From Isoetes taiwanensis (lineage: Eukaryota; Streptophyta; Lycopodiopsida; Isoetales; Isoetaceae): a DNA stretch of 64,000 bases. The DNA lies in NCBI GenBank assembly GCA_021234155.1, contig JAJEKV010000010.1, positions 20,732,833 through 20,796,832 on the forward strand, read 5' to 3'. Positions 54,961 through 64,000 of this stretch are shown piece by piece. The translations under genes and the position numbers were made by a program. Under the pieces are notes generated by a model. The model was not told the DNA's origin, made no database searches, and was given only the letters and a program-made list of their open reading frames with translations. Positions within the stretch are counted from its first letter, which is position 1; each line of letters starts with the position of its first letter.

Positions 54961-57546
54961 TAGACTGTGTCAACTGGGGCTCCCGCTGCCTGTGCAGAAT
55001 GCCATATACAGGTTGTATGAGAGTTGTTTTGGCAGGATGCAGCCGACGGGCCAAGCATTCACCAGTAGTATCGGGGTCCGGCAGGGTTGCCCCCTCTCGC
55101 CAACACTTTTTGGCCTCTACATTGATCAGTTAGAGCCCTGGCTTACTGAGCATGGGGGGGATGGCATACAGCTTTTGCACCAGGTCATCCGCCAGCTCAT
55201 CTATGCGGACGATGTTGGCCTGCTGGCCCACACCCCAGAAGCTATGCAGTCTCACCTGGATGCCCTAGACACATTTTGTCAGGCTACAGACATGCGCGTG
55301 AATCTGGCCAAGACCAGGGTGGTTCTCATATCCTCTTCACGTCACCCCATGCCTCCTGCACTCACATATCGGGGACAGCCTGTGGACGTCACGCCCACCT
55401 ACAAGTATCTAGGGGTGGAGTTCCCCTCCTCGCTCTGCTGGGAGGCGTCTATCCGCTTGCGGGTGACAGCAGGCTGGAAAGCGCTTTATGCCATGCAGAA
55501 CAACAGTCACCAGGCAGAGCTCTATGATTGGGGCCATCAGTCACATCTGTTCCGGGCACTGGTCGAGCCTGTCCTTCTGTACGGGGTCGAGGTTTGGGGC
55601 CCGGTCCCCGGGGGGTTCACCTATACTATAGGTGGATATGCCATCTGCGTTACTCATGTAACCCAAAAACCTATTGTATACGACACATTTATATCAAAAA
55701 CCCCTTGTAATACGACTAGTCAATGGTAAGGAAATGCAACCCATATCATACATTTACATGCCAAAAATGCATTACAAAGTAGTCCTTTTCTTATACATAC
55801 GTTTTTTTTTTTTTTCCCAATCTTATTTGTATTATTACTACTATATCCTTATTAACAATAAATATTTATGATCTAACGAACATGAACTTGGTGATAGAAC
55901 ATAAATGCATCTAGTAAACTATATGCACAATACGAAGCACAAACTTCAAGCTTGAAACATAAAATATCAAAGCCAGTATATTCTAGTGTCTTAATTCCAT
56001 GTCACTAACTTTTAAAGTAGCACCAAATCACCAAAGCAACAACTCATACAAGTTTTCGTTTCCCTTTCTGCTCTGCAAAAGTAAACTGGATTGGGGTGAA
56101 GGTTAGGGGGCTATAGGGTGAGGGTATGAATTTGAGTGCGCGCCTGGTATAATTCTTCCACGTCCTCAAGTACATAAGCATTTTTTAGAGGTGTTACGTA
56201 GGTTTCTTATTGTTCGGTGGATACGCCTGGATCTGCTAGTGCCTCACGTCAGTGGGACAAGAAGGTTCCAACATCTAGCAAAGCTCATCAACATTCTAGC
56301 AATTTAAAAATGAATCCTCTGCGTCTAGAGCCCTAGTCATATGATACGAAGATCAAACTAGCCTCCCCACAATGCTTGTCGTATCCGTACGACTTTCAAA
56401 ACCAACTTCCTTATTTTTTTGGTAAGTATACGATACGACTAAACTAATAAAAAAACCCATATAGTTCACGCAGATGGTTCATACGACATATACTTGGTGC
56501 ACCCCCATTGGCCCGGTCGTTTCTTTGGCGACATGGAATGACTTGGAGCAGGTGCAGAAGGCATTTTTGGCACGGGCACTTGTTCAGTTCCCTATCAGAT
56601 TCTGCTGCAGGAAACTGGATTCTTGCCGCTTCAGCGGGCAGCCCTTGATAGACACATCGTCTATTTTCAGAAAGTGGTTACTATGGGTGATGCTCGGCTC
56701 CCGCACCTGGCTTACACTGTGGCAATGAGTCCGCAATGCTTCGGGCTTTGTTGGAGGGTAAGAGAGATCGATGGTTACGCCCGGATGGAACGCGTCGCGA
56801 GAAATGTGAATGCGTCGCAGTGGGACCACGGCGGCCCGATCGTGGCGACTGCGGGAGTACCCTAGGCGCTTGTTTCCTTGGCAAGCTCACGGGACCCGGT
56901 GCTCTAGAGCCCGGTCAAAGCGGCCCATTACAAGGAGCACATCAACCCGTGTTAGCGGGGCCCACAGGCTCTACCTGCGTTCCCGGTTGCCCACGAAAAG
57001 CGCGGACTCATTGCCTCCATTACATACGAGGTGCCCACCATCTTCGCGCCGAGGCGGGCGGCGGTGGATTGGGGCGCCGCCCGGGGCGGAGCTCTGTCGG
57101 TCTTTGTCAAGCGGGTGCCATTGAGGATGAGCCTCACACTTTCGAGTTGCCCGGCGTTCCCGGTCGATCCGGGCGGATCACGCCCCTTAGTGCGGCCGGA
57201 CTTGCCCTTACATTTGCTGATGAACACACCGGTCGATGCGTGCCACAGGGTCATACATTCGGGAGGTCTTGGACTGCGAGGTCACCTTTGCCCCGCTTGT
57301 TGCTGCTGATTAGGCTTCGCGGGTCGCGGTGCATGATTTGTATATTTGGGTGTTTCTGCATTTTGTATGTTAGTTTGTCAGCAGGCTGATTGCTGCCACG
57401 GTTTTTCCCTCAAAAACCCTTCAGGGCGGGGATTTTTTAATCCGGGCAGTAATCCGCTTGCTGCGTTTTTGTATTGGGTCCCATAGACCGATTGGTCTCC
57501 ATGGACGATAAAAGTACCTTCCTTCCTTCCTTCCTTCCTTCCTTCC
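54961..57546 (+). mobile_element. 5'-truncated LINE inserted in the tubulin exon
   Basis: Non-LTR retrotransposon remnant in the plus direction. It starts inside the RT domain and ends with a CCTT microsatellite tail (57,517-57,546), a known LINE 3' end type. RT motifs: [17 protein letters not shown] (about 55,068) and the catalytic L-I-Y-A-D-D-V-G-L-L-A (55,196-55,228). After the MITE at 55,607-56,509 the frame resumes with A-T-W-N-D-L-E-Q-V-Q-K-A-F. The 3' part is frame-broken. It is clearly more GC-rich than the flanking DNA. Target duplication is at most about 4 bp. The clade was not determined. Confidence 0.82.
55607..56509. mobile_element. Mutator-like MITE with 9-bp target duplication
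   Basis: About 0.9 kb of AT-rich noncoding DNA inside the GC-rich LINE. GGCCCGGTC occurs on both sides (55,598-55,606 and 56,510-56,518). Ends are imperfect inverted repeats of about 50 bp sharing GGGGTT/GCACC and CCATCTGCGT. A 9-bp duplication with long inverted ends fits a non-autonomous Mutator-like element. Confidence 0.7.
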
Positions 57547-57849
57547 TCCACCAACCGTTTTATCGCTGGGCACATGCCCATCAGGCTGCAAAATCGAAAA
57601 TAGAGTTAAATCTATTACACAATAAGACTCTATCCATCAGACCTAAATAGGGTATTTCAGAAAAGAAAACATATATGTCCTCCAAACGAAACTCAAGTAA
57701 AAAACAGGCAGATTTCTCCAAATTTAACAAAGAGACGAAAGAAAAGGAACAATGAAAGAGTTTTTACCTGGATTCCATGCTCAAGGCAATAGAGCTCCAA
57801 CAGGCATTGCCGACCTGAATACCGGACCGGCCTGACCAATGTGGAGTGA

Positions 57850-58305
57850 GGAAGCTCGATGGTTGCCGTCTCTTATTTCCAGGCATGGGTTTTTTCACAA
57901 GCTGCAAACAGAGTATCTATTTGTGATAAGATGTGGTAGAAATGCATGTTTGAGAATGAATCCGAGTAGGGTCGACTCTGAACATCCTAATTTGTCAAAT
58001 CTACTCGCCCTGTTCATGACGAAGCTGCTCCTATTCGTGATGAAGCTGCTCCCGTTAAAAAAAGCCCTAAAAGAAAGATAAGATCGGAATAAAGGTGCAA
58101 GATGAAACCATCATTCAATTAAATTGGGTTTATGTCTTAATTTTGGGACAAATTTCATATTGCATGTTTTTAGTAGCATATTCAAATTCACACATTTCAC
58201 CTCAAAATTATGAAAACGTAATATCATGTTATTTACAAAATAGTCAATATTTCACAATATAGCACCATATCATAAAAACGTGATAACAAAAATTTACATA
58301 GTTAT
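57850..58305. other. Gap without a supported gene
   Basis: Contains the partial relative of the 54-kb duplication and AT-rich sequence; no ORF with support. Confidence 0.4.
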
Positions 58306-60760
58306 TCAACTTTCTTCAAGCACCCCCAATGATATCATAGCCTTCTTTCTGACATCCTGAGGTATTGTAATTCTCGCATTTCTAGCTGGAATAGTGTTTA
58401 GAGTCCATGAGTACAAAACACTTTCATAGTCTAGCCAAAGATCGGGGATCACTTTCGGTTTCTCCTCCATCTCTTTGTCCAACAATCGAGTACCTTTCTT
58501 TATCCGATCGTTGGTCAACCGATGCACCGGACACCACCATTCCACCCGCACATGGTTGAAGTTAATATTACCTTCTTCTTTGCAAATATCGAGATAGTGA
58601 ACCCCAACCACCTTTGGATATGTATCTAAATTTGATGGCTTTACTACCACAAATTGGTGGCATTCCAAGTCGAGTGGAAGGTTCATAAGCATCCATGCCT
58701 AGAAACTTTGGCCTATTGTTCTTAGGACCAACATAGTGTTTGTCGGAAGGAGGAGGAGCATATTGCTTTAAATGCTACTTACGGTGTCATCAAAATCCTC
58801 GGCACACTGCTAAGGTCTTCCACCTAGTCTTAGGCAACCACCCTTCTTTCAATTCATCCGAGGATGTGTCTATCTCCCCAACAGGTTAATCACCTTCTTC
58901 CAATTAAGCCACCAAGGCACGGTTGGTGTCATCTGGATTGGTTTGCCAATGCTTTATATAGTCTTGGATTCCTTCCTTAGTCAATCCCAATTGCTTCACT
59001 TCTTGATGGGTTTTAAAGCTTTTGGTTGACCTAGAGGTATCATAGGCTTGCCATTCTCATCTCTACGCCATATTTCCTCCCCTCCTCTCCACTCATCCTC
59101 TGAAGGTCTCATCTTCCATTGGAAGATTGGAATCCCATCTCTCACCCAAAAGTGAACTGCAGAGGCACGGAATGACCTTCAAGATCCAATGTATAACCAT
59201 CCACAAAGCTCTTCCAATCGAGCACTTCTTCTATGAGAGAAGCTATAGGGTTTGGAGTAGTGCATTCATGCAAGATTTCCATTAGCCTAGGAAAGTTGGT
59301 CCTTTGTTTTGCTACTTCAAGATACAACTATATTTGCCAAATAATGCATCCACATCCTCATGGGTATGCCCGGGCATAAGAAACCCTAAATTAACTCTTT
59401 CAAATATCCCCACGGTTTGTTAAGTAGGATAGGAAAGAAAACATCCACTGTTCTTATTTTGGCCACACAATTATCAAGTTGCAAGAGAAACCTTTTGGGT
59501 AGATCTTGAGGTTTAGCACGTGAAGTTGAAGCTCCAACATGTTCATTAGACCCATGCTTCCTAAACCTTGCCTTGCTGAACTTTTCAATATTGTTAGGGT
59601 TTCCATCTAACAATGCTCTATGTAGTGCCCGGCTAGTCAGAAGGTCTTGGAGGTGACCATTGTATCCATTTTCATAGTTTCTCAAACACCTCATGATACT
59701 CCCAATATGAAAATCTGGACCATCACTCCACAACTCCAAACTAAAATGGCCATAGTAGGTTTGATTACGCCCATGCAAGATTGCCCCAGTCATTGAGATC
59801 TGTAAAGGGTATGATCTTCCACATGACTTTGGTATGTACTTGAATTGTGGAAGACAAGTCTTTTTGCTGGTCCATCTTGTCATGTATAATACATAAATAG
59901 TTATTGGGTTCCAATGCGGATAAAGTCCTCCACATCCAATAACATGATCTACATGATAGTTGGTCAGTCATATGGTCCTTCATATGCTCCCTTATCCTAG
60001 CCCTTTGACTAGGTTGCACAGTCTTATCAAGAGTCTCCTTCAACTTAGCACATAAATTGCACTTTGCAAAGTTGTTTGAAGTTGCTATGGTGACATGATT
60101 GAAATGCTTCTTCCATAACCTACTAAAGCTAGGTTGGGATATTGGAAGAATTCCCAATTCTCAGTAGGGAATTCACTTCTTCAAAATACTCTTTTGAGTA
60201 CAATGTGATGGCAACCTTTTCTCAACAACTGCTCTTCCCTTTTCATCCCTTCTGCTTTTGTGTGGGCATAGACTCGCATTGAAATCAATATATTTTTCAA
60301 ATATCTCCCGGCAGCCGGGGGTCCTAGCTGTTGGTCTCAACAAACCATTATTTCCATGTAAAAGCAATCTGTTCCCCTCTGCTGTTTTTGCCAATTATGC
60401 CATGAAGAAGTTGGAATTGCATGGATACTCTGCCATGCTTTTGCACATATCCATTTGCCTAGCAAAGGGTATCTTTTTTCTGTTTGGGTTTCTTTCATCT
60501 TGAAGTGCATGCTCGAAGATTGTGTACATGTAGGTGCTCCTCTCATCAACAAAGTACTCTTGAAAAGTGGCTCTTGCTTCCACCAATTGTTCTATTGTGA
60601 AGAATTGCATACAATCACTCCAACAACAATCGAGGCCCCTAACCTTCACCATTGTCTCACGTTTGGTGTCACTAATCAACTTGGCTCTTTTGCTAGGATA
60701 ATGTCGGCAAGCAACCGATACTTCTCCCCTTTTGCCTAGGTTTAGAGTTCCAACCGCCAA
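58306..60760 (-). pseudogene. Second DUF7869-type transposase-like gene, degenerate
   Basis: Minus-strand frames in order: 60,760-60,395 with G-L-D-C-C-W-S-D-C and I-E-Q-L-V-E-A-R; 60,394-60,173 with C-P-H-K-S-R-R-D-E-K-G; 60,157-59,765 with F-A-K-C-N-L-C-A-K-L-K-E-T-L and I-I-H-D-K-M-D-Q-Q; 59,883-59,386 with F-L-L-Q-L-D-N-C; and 58,692-58,306 with V-K-P-S-N-L-D-T-Y-P and H-R-L-T-N-D-R. These correspond to the order in the plus-strand gene at 11.3-14.2 kb. The V-G-H-T-H-D-D-I-D core is only partly preserved near 59,340 (G-H-T-H-E-D-V-D in another frame). Several frameshifts make it a pseudogene. Sequence to about 61,190 may be its N-terminal part. Confidence 0.55.
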
Positions 60761-61566
60761 TGGATCAATATCAAGACAATCATTGTCCCCAACAACCTCG
60801 GGCTACGGAAAAATATAATCCTCCACAAATTGAACACTACTTATAGGCCATGCCATGATGCAAGGAACCTCCAATTGCTTGACACAACCAAAACATTCCT
60901 TGTCACCCAAACCTTTACCTTTCCAGTTGTCTTCCAACATCGAAATTGCAATACCAATATTGTCTTCCCCTAGCCTTTCATCATTAATGACTTGACCGGA
61001 TATCTGCTAGCACAATGACTCCTTGGCCTACTATTTCCTTGTTGCACTTGTGCATGATTCTCACCTTCTTGTTCCTCCATTGCACCCTACTATAGAGGAC
61101 TAATTGTTTTTCTTCAACATTCTTGCTAGGAGTTGGTTTTTCATTGATATTGCTCTTTTCACCATCTTGAGTTGGAGGGGCACCATTGACCTAGGAAAAT
61201 TGCACCCTTTTTAGTCAATGAGTAAGAAAAAATTATTACACCATAAGATAAAAAAAGTACGTACATTTATGGAATATGTAGAGGTAAATCAAATTTTTTT
61301 AAAAGCAAGAAATTCCTTGGAAATAGGTTTAATATAATAATAACAATGGGCGTAAACGAAATCATTTAAAACAAGAATTTTCATGGCAACAACAAGGAAA
61401 TGACATTTATATAAATATATCCAAATTTTAATTATCGAAAATTTGGATATATGATTACGAAAAGACATATAACTAATAGACGTGAGAATTTATTATCCAT
61501 AATAATATACCCTAGACTAGATAATATAGCTGGCGGGAATTTCGTACGCCTGGCGTGTTATTGGAG

Positions 61567-61640
61567 GCAATAAATTATTCACGCTAATTTCTAATTAACC
61601 CTATATAAATCCGGTTCACGCTCTCAAGACCTCCATTACA
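61567..61640 (+). promoter_or_regulatory. Promoter-like segment 1
   Basis: AATAAATTATTCACGCTAAT, then a CTATATAAAT TATA box at 61,601-61,610 and CACGCTCTCAA 9-20 bases after it. The same arrangement recurs at 62,991-63,060. The plus-strand frame with the GGA run (ATG 61,813) begins about 200 bp downstream. Confidence 0.5.
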
Positions 61641-61948
61641 TCCCAATTTTTTTTCTGCCCCGCCATGAAGCGTTCACCTCGGCTTCGACCTTCATGAAGA
61701 ACCCGAGGTCTCCTCAAAGAGACGTCGGGTTGAAGAACTCGCTCAATTCCCCCCCTCATTGATTTTCTTTCCCAATTCTCCTCTGATTCCGATTCGAGCA
61801 TGATTCTTCGTTATGGAAGAGGAGGAGGAGTTGAGCTCCTCCATTCTTGATTACAAGAGGGAGGAAGAGGAGGAGTTGGAGGAAGAGGGAGGAGATGTCC
61901 TCCCAAGAGCACATGACCTCGGCTTGAGGGGTTGGCTTGACCTCAAAA

Positions 61949-62215
61949 CAGAGGAGGAGGAAGAGGAGGAGGAGGAGGAGGAGGAGGAGGAGGAGGAGGA
62001 GGAGGAGGAGGAGGAGGAGGAGGAGGAGGAGGAGGAGGAGGAGGAGGAGGAGGAGGAGGAGGAGGGAGGAGGAGGGAGGAGGAGGAGGAGGAGGAGGAGG
62101 AGGAGGAGGAGGAGGAGGAGGAGGAGGAGGAGGAGGAGGAGGAGGAGGAGGAGGAGGAGGAGGAGGAGGAGGAGGAGGAGGAGGAGGAGGAGGAGGAGGA
62201 GGAGGAGGAGGAGGA
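61949..62215 (+). repeat. Long GGA/GAG microsatellite
   Basis: About 265 bp of nearly pure GGA repeats with a short GGAGGGAGGAGGGAGG interruption at 62,063-62,080 that shifts the repeat phase. It is translated in three long low-complexity frames (poly-E, poly-R, poly-G), none of which is convincing. An ATG at 61,813 (M-E-E-E-E-E-L-S-S-S) runs into it and could be the N-terminus of a gene disrupted by expansion. Confidence 0.9.
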
Positions 62216-62264
62216 CAATTGACCAGTTTTTGGAGTGGTTAAAAGAGATGAACCAGGTTTGCAT

Positions 62265-64000
62265 GTGATTTCTTTTTGTTTTTTTTTTTGCACCTTTCTT
62301 TCTTTTCTAACACCTTTCTTTCTTCTTTGTTGCGGTGGAAGAAGAGTGATCACGATCCCTATGCCCATTTTTTGTTTCCATTCTTCTGAAGTTTTGGACA
62401 CGCCTCCGGGCATTTTTTTTCAGAATTGTGTGAAAAGCCTTGAACTGGCTGCTTCCAAGCCTTCGGGCATCTATACATACAACCTGTTTTTAATGAAATC
62501 AAACAGTTTTCTTCATAAACTTTGTTTTCAAACGGTTTTCTTCAAACAGCATTTTTACGTACATAAATTTTTTGGATAAAATCAAACTGTATTCTCCAAT
62601 TATTTTGGCTCCAAGTCATTTTTCTCTAAAATTTTGTCTCTCTAGAATTTTGTATCTGCAAATTTTGTCTCAACAAAGTCTCGGGAACACTATAAATCAA
62701 CCACATGAGAAATCTACGATTAGTCCAAGAACCATAGGAAATTTTCCTATATCGACCTAAAACAATTCCCCAACCTTACAAGTCATTTTTTTTAGCCTTC
62801 ATAATTTTGCCTTTAAAATCATTTTTAATGTAGCCTATATAAAATTTCTAAATTCTATTTTTTCAATGCAATAAATGGAATAAAATGTCATGGATGAATT
62901 TTATTGCATGAAATGCAATATTCTCCATATATACCATATACATGTCATGTCCGGGCGGGAAGACCAGACGCATGGGTGTTAATCAAGCAATCAATTATTC
63001 ACGCTAACTTTTTTCTAATTGTGCCTATATAAATCCATTTTACGCTCTCAAAGTTCCTACATTTTCTTCCTTCCTTCATCACGATTTGCGGTTTGCCCTG
63101 GCGTGTTTGGATCCGCCGTCCAAAATCTTGGTGAGCAGATTTATATTCATCAATGTTAGATGTTTGGTTTCGCAATTCCTAACTTACTAAAAGACTCCGC
63201 CTTTTGTTCTCAGTAGCATCATGCGAAGCAGAGGAAATCGGAGACTTCGAATTAAAACCAAAAGCGGAGGACTAAGGTGCATAATCGAAAAACCTCGAAT
63301 TAAAACCACAAGCATAGTCCTCCGTTCTTGAATCCTTCCGGCCTCGAGAACTCAAGGTTAGTTTTCATTTAGTTTTAAGTTGCATCTCAATGGCGGGTTT
63401 AATCCAAGAAGACAAGCTTTTGCATTTGCTCGAGGGCAGGAAGCGGATGATGTTTATGAAAACCGAATAGTTTTTATAAACTTCATCCGCTTCTTTGTTC
63501 AGAAAATTCTTGAGTTCCTCTTCTGAATTAATCATGCTATTGCATGCAAGTTTCTATTATGAATAAGTGTAGTAGAAAGCATTAGAAAAATCTGAAAGAT
63601 AATATTTGAAACACGCTAAAGCGTGTTTTATGGTAACCTTTGCCTTCAACATGAATACACGCTTCAAGGCATTCAGCGAGGGAGGAGAAAAAAAAAACAT
63701 GTACGAGATAGATAAGTAAATAGATAAAGGCCAGGCAATTATTTACATGCTTTGTCGGCGAATGCACGAAGCGTGTATAGTTTTTCCTATATAGCGGTTT
63801 ACGAAATGCAAACAATTGTATCCCTACTTTCAACTTTTACGCTAAACACGCCGGTCTCTCTTAGTTTCTAAGTTTATAAATAAAGAAATATAACCGCCCG
63901 GTGAATCACGATACTCAAGCTCACTTCCTATTGATAGATGCGGGTTACATTAATCACCCGGTTGGTGGCGAAGATGGATTGGAATTACATTTGGGCCAGC
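62265..64000. promoter_or_regulatory. Noncoding stretch with promoter-like segment 2
   Basis: No supported ORF. 62,991-63,060 repeats the promoter-like segment of 61,567-61,640: AATTATTCACGCTAACT, CTATATAAAT at 63,025-63,034, then TACGCTCTCAA. AATTAAAACCA-containing words repeat at 63,250 and 63,297 (CGAATTAAAACCA twice), indicating a short tandem duplication in the presumed 5' leader. Confidence 0.45.

Larger units (their letters stand above)
54763..57845 (-). pseudogene. Alpha-tubulin pseudogene split by a LINE
   Basis: Three tubulin pieces on the minus strand. 57,768-57,845 reads like the N-terminal exon (G-Q-A-G then Q-V-G-N-A-C-W) but with a 5-base duplication and a one-base deletion, ending at ATCCAG|GTAAAA. 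57,545-57,585 starts after TTTTGCAG and gives P-D-G-H-V-P-S-D-K-T-V-G-G. 54,763-54,960 resumes D-D-A-F-N-T-F, then [23 protein letters not shown] and N-F-A-R-G-H-Y-T, ending at a GTAAGA donor. The interruption between G-G and D-D is exactly the LINE. Later tubulin exons were not found, so the gene is truncated as well. Retained introns show it was a genomic duplicate and not a processed copy. Confidence 0.85.

Noticed and set aside
61813-62413. Long poly-E, poly-R, poly-G, poly-S and poly-L reading frames
   Set aside because: They are translations of one GGA microsatellite in different frames.

Overview
This is nuclear DNA of a land plant, most likely a seed-free lineage (bryophyte, lycophyte or fern). 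Genes have GT...AG introns, there is a plant-type U-box E3 ligase, and there are Ty3/gypsy, LINE, SINE, Mutator-like and MITE-like elements. No species can be named from the window alone. Almost all of it is accessory DNA, much of it nested insertions.

Layout. (1) 1-11,045 is copy A of a large multigene block, truncated by the window start. (2) 11,335-14,249 is a broken transposase-like gene of the DUF7869 type. (3) 14.3-19.5 kb is mostly noncoding with two weak ORFs. (4) 19,524-28,662 is a nearly intact 9.1-kb retroelement with 2.4-kb direct terminal repeats, an ORF1 whose first exon lies inside the terminal repeat, and a reverse transcriptase with no visible endonuclease or integrase. (5) 29,549-30,700 is an intact intronless U-box gene, followed by an orphan RING exon. 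(6) 32.6-33.06 kb holds a satellite-like stretch and a CACTA-like terminus. (7) about 34,124-51,865 is copy B of the large block, split by a Ty3/gypsy element at 40,294-47,343. (8) 54.7-57.85 kb is an alpha-tubulin pseudogene whose exon is split by a LINE, which is itself split by a Mutator-like MITE. (9) 58,306-60,760 is a second broken DUF7869 gene on the minus strand. (10) 61.5-64 kb holds two related promoter-like segments around a long GGA microsatellite.

The most unusual part is the duplicated block. On the minus strand it carries a gene with a ParB/DGQHR-like motif (V-V-D-G-Q-H-S) and, further along the same strand in copy B, an FCP1/NIF-type HAD phosphatase domain, a second ParB-like segment and a C-terminal N6/N4 DNA methyltransferase domain. 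ParB-methylase pairings are familiar from phages and bacterial mobile elements but not from plant genomes. A small divergent plus-strand gene of three exons is open in both copies. The introns carry many copies of perfect palindromes: a CGACTCGCGAGTCG core in most of the block and a TATTCCGGAATA core around the methyltransferase exons. A nearby noncoding region in both copies is an array of long foldback units. Both copies are broken by independent insertions into the same ParB-like exon.

Most coding remnants in the block, the gypsy element and the DUF7869 genes carry frameshifts and stops, so they are described as degenerate. Family assignments rest on motif reading only; no database search was possible.
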